Shown piece after piece: positions 58,347 through 64,000 of a stretch of DNA of 64,000 nt. The translations under genes and the position numbers were made by a program. The notes beneath the pieces are model-generated. The model ran no database searches, was not told the DNA's origin, and saw nothing but the letters and a program-made list of their open reading frames with translations. How positions within the stretch are numbered: position 1 is the stretch's first letter; every line of letters begins with the position of its first letter. The stretch comes from JAIPAN01 sp040403555 (GTDB taxonomy: Bacteria > Bacteroidota > Bacteroidia > Sphingobacteriales > Sphingobacteriaceae): the NCBI GenBank assembly GCA_040403555.1, contig JBBAKN010000002.1, forward strand, positions 248,001 to 312,000, in the 5' to 3' direction.

Positions 58347-59174
58347 TTAAGCCAATGAAACGAGTTCGTCGTTTGAAATTTCTTGGTAAAGGTTGTAATA
58401 ATTTTCGAAATCGGCTGTTGAAATGTATTCTAAAACCGGTTTATTCGTTTTTTTAACAAACTTTAACAGTTCTTCATTTATTTGCTCACTTCCGTAAACC
58501 ACCGCATCAGAGTAATGAATTGCACCTTGATGTAAGGAAATTACATCAGCAGCTTTATACAAATCCATGTGGGCGGTATCAATGCCATTCATAACGGCTT
58601 TACGTGCAAAATCGGTATGTAAGTTTCCTTCAAAAGCATCTTCATCATAAACAGAGTAAATCACTTTGGCATTTTTATACGCAGGATCTTCTTTATATAC
58701 GGTTTTCATGTAAGCAGGTACCAATGCGGTCATCCAACCGTGGCAATGCACTACATCTGGCGACCAGCCTAGTTTTTTAACTGTTTCAAGCGCACCCTTA
58801 CAAAAGAAGATGGTACGCTCGTCGTTATCTTCAAAAAACTTATTATTCCCATCGGCAAATACATGTTTACGTTGGAAATAATCTTCATTATCTAAAAAAT
58901 AAACCTGCATACGAGCTGCCGGAATAGAGGCAACTTTTATAATTAATGGATTATCGTTATCGTCGATGATAATGTTCATCCCTGATAAGCGTATAACTTC
59001 GTGTAAACGATTCCTGCGCTCATTAATATTACCAAAACGTGGCATCAAAATTCGGATCTCCAGACCCTTATCTTGCATAGCTTGAGGAAGTTTTCGAGTA
59101 ATTTCTGCGATCTTAGTCAATTCCAGAAAAGGCGACATCTCGTGAGTAATAAACAGTAGTTTAGTTTTTGCCAT
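58347..59174 (-). CDS. Truncated glycogen/starch synthase homologue (N-terminal half only)
   Basis: From ATG 59172-59174 the product is 275 residues, about half of a GT5 glycogen synthase. It keeps the N-terminal Rossmann part (KLLFITHEMSPFLEL, VEVRILMPRFGN-like, DVVHCHGWMTALVPAYM) but lacks the C-terminal half. The ADP-glucose loop KxGGL seen in catalytic enzymes is not present: LTKIAEITRK occupies its place. I conclude it is a non-catalytic or altered member, known in Bacteroidota as a short GT5-like protein. The longer frame to 59288 contains the -7 box TATCTTTG, so the internal start is favoured. Confidence 0.85.
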   Translation of the reverse strand: MAKTKLLFITHEMSPFLELTKIAEITRKLPQAMQDKGLEIRILMPRFGNINERRNRLHEVIRLSGMNIIIDDNDNPLIIKVASIPAARMQVYFLDNEDYFQRKHVFADGNNKFFEDNDERTIFFCKGALETVKKLGWSPDVVHCHGWMTALVPAYMKTVYKEDPAYKNAKVIYSVYDEDAFEGNLHTDFARKAVMNGIDTAHMDLYKAADVISLHQGAIHYSDAVVYGSEQINEELLKFVKKTNKPVLEYISTADFENYYNLYQEISNDELVSLA

Positions 59175-59214
59175 CTCCGTGAGTATATTTTTGATTGTTA
59201 AGCAATTGAGTCTG

Positions 59215-59222
59215 CAAAGATA
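59215..59222 (-). promoter_or_regulatory. -7 promoter box of the GT5-like gene
   Basis: TATCTTTG (minus strand) matches TAnnTTTG and lies 40 bases before the ATG. Confidence 0.55.
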
Positions 59223-59318
59223 CGAAAAATATTGGTATTTAGGTAGGTTTCCTGCTTTCCACTTGGAGTTGAAGGGATTAATACCCATTTTTGGGAGGCA
59301 AAATTTGATTCTATTCTT

Positions 59319-60158
59319 TTGAAAATACTTCGTATCCGCTCTGAAATTTCAGCGTACATGCTTCAACAAAAACAACAAGGCAAACGAATTGGCTTTGTGC
59401 CCACTATGGGAGCCTTGCACCAGGGGCATATTTCACTTATCAACCTTGCGAAAAAAAGAAGCGACTTGGTGGTATGCAGCATTTTTGTAAACCCTACTCA
59501 ATTTAACGATCCTAAAGATTTAGAAAAATATCCACGGCCCATTGAGCACGATATTGCCAAATTAGAAGAAGCTGCTTGCGACATACTTTTTATGCCAGAA
59601 GTTGCCGAAATGTATAGTAAAGATGAAGAATGGCAATTATCCTTGGATGGATTAGACGAAGTATTAGAAGGAAAACACCGCCCAGGCCATTACCAAGGGG
59701 TTACTCAAATTGTATTTAAGCTATTCCAATACACCCATCCCGATATTGCTTTCTTTGGCCAAAAAGACTACCAGCAGGTAATGGTGATTGAGAAAATGGT
59801 GCAAAAGCTACACCTAGCCGTAGAGCTAGTGATGTGCCCCATTATTCGGGAAGCAGATGGATTGGCCATGAGCTCTAGAAATGTGCATTTAAGCCCTACT
59901 GAACGAGTACAATCCTTAGCCCTTTATCAAAGTTTAAACCATATAAAGGAAGGTTGGGGCAGAAAATCAGTGGAAACACTTAAGCAAGAAGCAATCGAAT
60001 TTTTAGAAAAAAGCCCTGGAATAAGCTTGGGCTACCTAGAAATTTGCACAGCCAACAACCTGCAAAATAACGAACCCACTACTCAATTTGAGGCGGTAGC
60101 ATTGGTAGCTGCTAGCCTCGGCCAAACACGGTTAATTGACAATATCTTATTACCCTAA
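59319..60158 (+). CDS. panC: Pantothenate synthetase
   Basis: Joins pantoate and beta-alanine in pantothenate (vitamin B5) synthesis. PTMGALHQGHISLI (~29-42, with the HxGH-like nucleotide motif), FVNPTQFNDPKDLEKYPR, FGQKDYQQ, and the late ADGLAMSSRNVHLS are all intact. Start is TTG at 59319; alignment with known PanC (N-terminus before the PTMG motif) supports it. It diverges from the GT5-like gene. panD follows 46 bases later, so the pair makes pantothenate from aspartate. Confidence 0.96.
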   Translation: MKILRIRSEISAYMLQQKQQGKRIGFVPTMGALHQGHISLINLAKKRSDLVVCSIFVNPTQFNDPKDLEKYPRPIEHDIAKLEEAACDILFMPEVAEMYSKDEEWQLSLDGLDEVLEGKHRPGHYQGVTQIVFKLFQYTHPDIAFFGQKDYQQVMVIEKMVQKLHLAVELVMCPIIREADGLAMSSRNVHLSPTERVQSLALYQSLNHIKEGWGRKSVETLKQEAIEFLEKSPGISLGYLEICTANNLQNNEPTTQFEAVALVAASLGQTRLIDNILLP

Positions 60159-60166
60159 ACCCTAGC

Positions 60167-60200
60167 TTTGGGCAGAAACTGTTAATTATTACTATTTTTG
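60167..60200 (+). promoter_or_regulatory. panD promoter (TTTG ... TAnnTTTG)
   Basis: A -33-like TTTG at 60167-60170 and a TATTTTTG -7 box at 60193-60200 lie 22 bases apart. The ATG is four bases later, so the panD message is nearly leaderless. Confidence 0.65.
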
Positions 60201-60204
60201 CAAG

Positions 60205-60555
60205 ATGATTATCGAGATACTGAAGTCTAAGATTCACAGAGCACGTGTAACCCAAGCCGAACTAAATTATGTGGGCAGCATTACCATTGATGAAGACTTA
60301 ATGGATGCAGCCCATATGATTGCCAACGAAAAGGTGCAAGTAGTAAATAACAATAACGGTGCCCGTTTTGAAACCTATATAATTAAAGGTGAACGTGGAA
60401 GTGGTGTAATTTGCTTAAATGGCGCTACTGCTCGGTTAGCACAAGTGGGCGATGTATTAATCATCATGTCGTATGGGCAATTACCCCTAGCAGAAGCAAA
60501 AACCTACCAACCTGTAGTGGTTTTTCCCGATGATCAAAATCGTTTAGTAAAATAA
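60205..60555 (+). CDS. panD: Aspartate 1-decarboxylase
   Basis: Makes beta-alanine from aspartate for pantothenate. Pyruvoyl enzyme made as a proenzyme: cleavage site Gly24-Ser25 in ELNYVGSITID, active residues as in known PanD. 116 aa. The ATG follows a -7 box by four bases. The flippase-like gene starts six bases after the stop, so all three plus-strand genes likely share a message. Confidence 0.97.
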   Translation: MIIEILKSKIHRARVTQAELNYVGSITIDEDLMDAAHMIANEKVQVVNNNNGARFETYIIKGERGSGVICLNGATARLAQVGDVLIIMSYGQLPLAEAKTYQPVVVFPDDQNRLVK

Positions 60556-60560
60556 GCAGA

Positions 60561-61529
60561 TTGAAACTATCGTTAATTAGCATACTCAAATACTTACTAT
60601 TTTTAGGCCTAGCCGGCTTGTTACTCTACTGGGCATTTAAAGGGCAAGATTTGAACAAAATGGCCCAAAGCGTAAAAGAGTCAAATCCGTATTGGATACT
60701 AGCTTCGGTAATCGCTTGTTTATTGGCTCACGTATTTCGGGCATTGCGCTGGAACATGCTTATAAAACCATTGGGATACGCACCCTCAGCAAAAAATTCC
60801 TTTTACGCCGTTATGATTGGCTACCTAGCCAACCTGGCTGTACCCCGAATGGGCGAAGTATCTCGTTGTGGTGTACTCAAAAAAAGTGACGGCATTCCCG
60901 TAACACCGCTTATTGGTACCGTATTTACAGAACGTTTGTCTGATTTGGCTATGCTACTAAGCATAAGCGCACTCACCTTGCTGTTAGAATTTGAGCGTAT
61001 TGCTACGTTTATGTATAAATACGGTTGGCTACGTGTAAAACCAATGCTTAGTGGCACACTAATGCTAAGTTTTGTATTCATTTTAGGTATAATATACCTC
61101 TTAAAACCGCTGATTAAGAAATGGCTTAAGCCTCTTGAAAAAACACTAAACTCCTTTAAAATTGGGCTATTATCGTTTAAAAAAATGCCCAATAAATTGG
61201 CGTATTTAGGCTATTCGATAGGTGTTTGGGGTTGTTACTTTTTATCTACCTATTTAGCCTTTTTTGCCTTAGCAAGCACCACGCATTTAGGTCCAATTGC
61301 TGCACTGGCAGCCTTAGTTTTTGGCAGTTTAGGTATGATTGTACCCGTACAAGGAGGTATTGGCGCTTTCCATTGGATGGTAGCCGAAGGACTTACCCTT
61401 TATGCCTTACCTAAAGCCGAAGGTTTAGGCTTTGCCACCCTCATTCACTCCTCACAAATATTGGTTATTTTGATAATAGGTGGTATCAGTTTAGTACTTG
61501 TTGCCACCAAAAGAAGCCTAAAACCCTAA
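60561..61529 (+). CDS. Lysylphosphatidylglycerol synthase TM/flippase-like membrane protein (UPF0104)
   Basis: Membrane protein of about eight helices (322 aa) matching the UPF0104/MprF transmembrane family: LIGTVFTERLSDLAMLLSISALTLL, and the closing LVFGSLGMIVPVQGGIGAFHWMV. Related proteins flip lipids or glycolipids, e.g. AglD-type dolichol linked. The C-terminal synthase domain of MprF is absent. TTG start at 60561, as for panC. Directly downstream of panD; no functional link to pantothenate is evident. Confidence 0.88.
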   Translation: MKLSLISILKYLLFLGLAGLLLYWAFKGQDLNKMAQSVKESNPYWILASVIACLLAHVFRALRWNMLIKPLGYAPSAKNSFYAVMIGYLANLAVPRMGEVSRCGVLKKSDGIPVTPLIGTVFTERLSDLAMLLSISALTLLLEFERIATFMYKYGWLRVKPMLSGTLMLSFVFILGIIYLLKPLIKKWLKPLEKTLNSFKIGLLSFKKMPNKLAYLGYSIGVWGCYFLSTYLAFFALASTTHLGPIAALAALVFGSLGMIVPVQGGIGAFHWMVAEGLTLYALPKAEGLGFATLIHSSQILVILIIGGISLVLVATKRSLKP

Positions 61530-61633
61530 CATTAGGACCATTTGTCTTTCTTATATCAAAAATGCAAGAGCCGCCTCTTTTCCAAAGAGATTAAATGTTA
61601 TTTTTGAGTCGAAAAAACAAAAGTCTACCCCCA

Positions 61634-62773
61634 ATGGATTTCCAATTAACCGAAGAACACCTCATGATTCAGCAGGCCGCTCGTGATTTTGCACAAACCG
61701 AACTAAAACCTGGTGTAATAGAACGAGACGAACATCAAAAATTTCCGGCAGAACAAATAAAAAAACTAGGCGAACTGGGCTTTTTAGGCATGATGGTAAG
61801 CCCAGAATACAATGGCTCTGGCTTAGACACCATTTCCTATGTATTGGCCATGGAAGAATTATCAAAAATAGATGCCTCTGCCTCGGTAGTGGTATCGGTA
61901 AATAATTCCTTGGTGTGCTACGGATTAGAAAAATATGGCTCCGAAGAGCAAAAACAAAAATATTTAAAGCCACTAGCCGCTGGTGAAATTATTGGTGCGT
62001 TCTGTTTATCGGAACCCGAAGCTGGCTCTGATGCTACTTCACAACAAACTACCGCCATAGATATGGGTGATCATTATCTATTAAATGGTACTAAAAACTG
62101 GATTACTAACGGAGGTACCGCTTCGGTATATTTAGTAATTGCCCAAACCGATGTAGCTAAAGGTCACCGCGGTATTAATGCCCTTATTGTAGAAAAAGGC
62201 ATGGAAGGCTTTAGTATTGGACCAAAAGAAAATAAATTAGGTATTCGTGGCTCAGACACTCACTCTCTCATGTTTACTGATGTGAAAGTGCCTAAAGAAA
62301 ACAGAATTGGTGAAGATGGCTTCGGCTTTAAATTTGCCATGAAAACTCTAGAAGGTGGCCGCATTGGTATTGCTGCCCAAGCTCTCGGTATTGCCTCTGG
62401 CGCTTACGAGTTAGCCGTACAATATGCCAAAGAACGCAAGGCATTTGGCAAACCTATTTCCGAACACCAAGCCATTCAATTTAAATTGGCCGACATGGCT
62501 ACCCAAATTGAAGCCGCCCGCATGCTTTGCTTAAGAGCAGCCTGGTTAAAAGACCAAGGCCTGCCTTATGCCCAAGCAAGCTCTATGGCAAAACTATTTG
62601 CATCCGAAGTAGCCATGAACACCGCCGTTGAAGCCGTACAAGTACACGGAGGCTATGGCTTTGTAAAAGAATTTCATGTAGAACGTTTAATGCGTGATGC
62701 AAAAATTACTCAGATATACGAAGGAACCTCCGAAATACAACGCATTGTAATTGCCCGAGAGGTATTAAAATAA
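61634..62773 (+). CDS. Acyl-CoA dehydrogenase (short/medium chain)
   Basis: FAD enzyme that oxidises acyl-CoA to enoyl-CoA. From ATG 61634 about 379 residues. FAD and substrate motifs: LSEPEAGSDATSQQTTA, ENKLGIRGSDTHSLMFTDV, and the catalytic base in YEGTSEIQRIVIARE (Glu, near residue 364). Resembles butyryl-CoA or short-chain dehydrogenases. The longer frame to 61595 gives an unlikely N-terminus. It is followed at 11 bases by the lipoprotein gene. Confidence 0.95.
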   Translation: MDFQLTEEHLMIQQAARDFAQTELKPGVIERDEHQKFPAEQIKKLGELGFLGMMVSPEYNGSGLDTISYVLAMEELSKIDASASVVVSVNNSLVCYGLEKYGSEEQKQKYLKPLAAGEIIGAFCLSEPEAGSDATSQQTTAIDMGDHYLLNGTKNWITNGGTASVYLVIAQTDVAKGHRGINALIVEKGMEGFSIGPKENKLGIRGSDTHSLMFTDVKVPKENRIGEDGFGFKFAMKTLEGGRIGIAAQALGIASGAYELAVQYAKERKAFGKPISEHQAIQFKLADMATQIEAARMLCLRAAWLKDQGLPYAQASSMAKLFASEVAMNTAVEAVQVHGGYGFVKEFHVERLMRDAKITQIYEGTSEIQRIVIAREVLK

Positions 62774-62783
62774 AATCAAAATC

Positions 62784-64000
62784 ATGAAAAAAATTATTCT
62801 CCCGTTTATTGTCCTTTCTATGTTTGCTTTTAGCAGCTGTAAACAAGCCGGCGTAGCCGATTTACAAAACGGCACCTGGCGGGCTACCCTTAAAACAGAA
62901 AGCGGGGTAGAAATTCCTTTCAATTTTGAACTAGCCGACTCGGCTGGGAAAAAGCAATTAGACATTATTAACGGAGATGAGCGTTTAAGAGTAAATGAAA
63001 TTAGCCAAGAGTGCGATTCTATTCTAATTCAAATGCCTTTGTTCGATTCGGAAATTAAGGCCGTACTTACAGGCGGTTTGCTATCGGGTAAATGGATTAA
63101 ACACCTAGCCACTACCGATGTGGCCATGGAATTTACCGCCAGCCCAAATACCAATTGGCGTTTTTTCAAAACAGAAAGCAAAGCCAAAGTAGATTTAAAC
63201 GGAAAATGGCCGAGTACCTTTATTAGTGCCGATGGAAAAGACACCAACGTGTATATAGGCCAGTTTATCCAAAAAGGAAAACGATTAACAGGCACTTTTT
63301 TAAGCACCACCGGCGATTACCGCTTTTTAGAAGGCACCGTAAATGGAAACAAATTTTACCTTTCTTGTTTTGATGGATGCCACGCACTATTATTTTCAGG
63401 AACGGTAAATGGCGATAAAATTACCGATGGTAAACTCTATTCAGGTTTTTCAAGTATGGATAATTGGACAGGCACAAAAGACGATAAAGCTGAACTGCCC
63501 GATGCCTATAGCCTAGTGGGCTTAAATCCAGGCTACAAAAGCATCGATTTTGCATTCCCCGATTTAACTGGCAAGCTCGTATCGCTTAAAGACGAGCAAT
63601 TAAAAAACAAGGTGGTAGTAGTACAATTTTTTGGCTCTTGGTGCCCAAATTGCATGGACGAAACGGCTTTTATGGTTCCTTTTTACAACCGCTATAAGGA
63701 TAAAGGCTTGGCCGTTATTGGTTTGGGTTACGAGCGCTCTACCGATGTTGCCCGTGGACGCAAAAACATTGGTCGTTTACAAAAACGCTTCAATGTACCC
63801 TACCCTTTACTGCTAACCGGCTATACCAACCAACCGGGTGAAGTGCTAAAAAGCTTACCAATGTTGAACAAATTTATGGCCTTTCCAACAACCATTATTA
63901 TTGATAAAAAAGGAGAAGTACGTAAAATACATACCGGTTTTTCTGGACCGGGAACGGGTAAATACTATACCGAGTTTGCCGAAGAGTTTGATAAACTAAT
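62784..64000 (+). CDS. TlpA-like thioredoxin-fold lipoprotein (3' end beyond window)
   Basis: Open from ATG 62784 to the window end (405 codons so far). The signal peptide ends in a lipobox (FAFSSCK), so it is a lipoprotein. Residues ~30-230 are an unassigned beta-rich domain; from ~250 a thioredoxin fold begins with a WCPNC redox site in FFGSWCPNCMDET, as in TlpA/ResA. This suggests a periplasmic disulfide reductase. It lies 11 bases after the acyl-CoA dehydrogenase gene. Confidence 0.85.
   Translation, partial: MKKIILPFIVLSMFAFSSCKQAGVADLQNGTWRATLKTESGVEIPFNFELADSAGKKQLDIINGDERLRVNEISQECDSILIQMPLFDSEIKAVLTGGLLSGKWIKHLATTDVAMEFTASPNTNWRFFKTESKAKVDLNGKWPSTFISADGKDTNVYIGQFIQKGKRLTGTFLSTTGDYRFLEGTVNGNKFYLSCFDGCHALLFSGTVNGDKITDGKLYSGFSSMDNWTGTKDDKAELPDAYSLVGLNPGYKSIDFAFPDLTGKLVSLKDEQLKNKVVVVQFFGSWCPNCMDETAFMVPFYNRYKDKGLAVIGLGYERSTDVARGRKNIGRLQKRFNVPYPLLLTGYTNQPGEVLKSLPMLNKFMAFPTTIIIDKKGEVRKIHTGFSGPGTGKYYTEFAEEFDKL

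Noticed and set aside
1..64000. CRISPR array, insertion sequence, rRNA operon or prophage
   Set aside because: No regularly spaced repeats, transposase, integrase, rRNA or phage structural gene was seen.

Overview
The window looks like chromosomal DNA of a Bacteroidota bacterium, most likely of the Sphingobacteriales or Chitinophagales type. The evidence is the AT-rich DNA, many start-proximal TAnnTTTG promoter boxes, a PafA-type alkaline phosphatase, a TonB-dependent receptor with a carboxypeptidase-like N-terminal domain, DUF4270, a GldL-like protein, a CarB lacking the MGS domain, and a 29-residue AURKAIP1/COX24-type ribosomal protein. This placement rests on gene content and motifs only; no database search was run.

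Positions 1-16000 are accessory in character. From the left: a cut hypothetical gene, a remnant of a WYL regulator, an acidic unknown protein, an McrBC restriction pair (McrB carries an EVE/PUA-like N-terminal domain), an M23 peptidase overlapping a two-nuclease DUF2779 protein, and a TPR-TonB-GldL-like cluster holding two tiny ORFs. Next come small unknown genes separated by degenerate repeats and a long hairpin, a full WYL regulator diverging from three exported-protein genes behind a GTTCGAC palindrome, a secreted NUC1 nuclease, a gene-poor stretch, and a DUF6994-like gene beside tRNA-Asp and tRNA-Lys.

Positions 16000-35600 are mostly housekeeping: prfA, lpxH, polA, tag, an alkyltransferase-like protein, trmB, a GDP-fucose synthase, aspS, an M20 amidohydrolase, ssb and mutY. 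Inside lies a TPP-riboswitch operon (30790 down to 25505, minus strand): TonB-dependent receptor, PafA-like phosphatase, divergent thiamine pyrophosphokinase-like protein, and a GNAT acetyltransferase. I read it as scavenging of thiamine and thiamine phosphates.

Positions 35700-64000 hold HU, a TPR protein, the mS38-like ribosomal protein, rng, radA, carB, a pnuC/NadR-like kinase pair, terC, rlmI-like and tadA-like genes, sodB, ggt, a GDPD, a YceI/cytochrome b561-like pair, a beta-propeller/phosphoesterase fusion, glmS, DUF4270, a half-length glycogen synthase homologue, panC-panD, a flippase-like membrane protein, an acyl-CoA dehydrogenase and a truncated thioredoxin-family lipoprotein. I saw no insertion sequence, integrase, CRISPR array, rRNA or replication origin. 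The least explained parts are 1-16000 and the thiamine operon.
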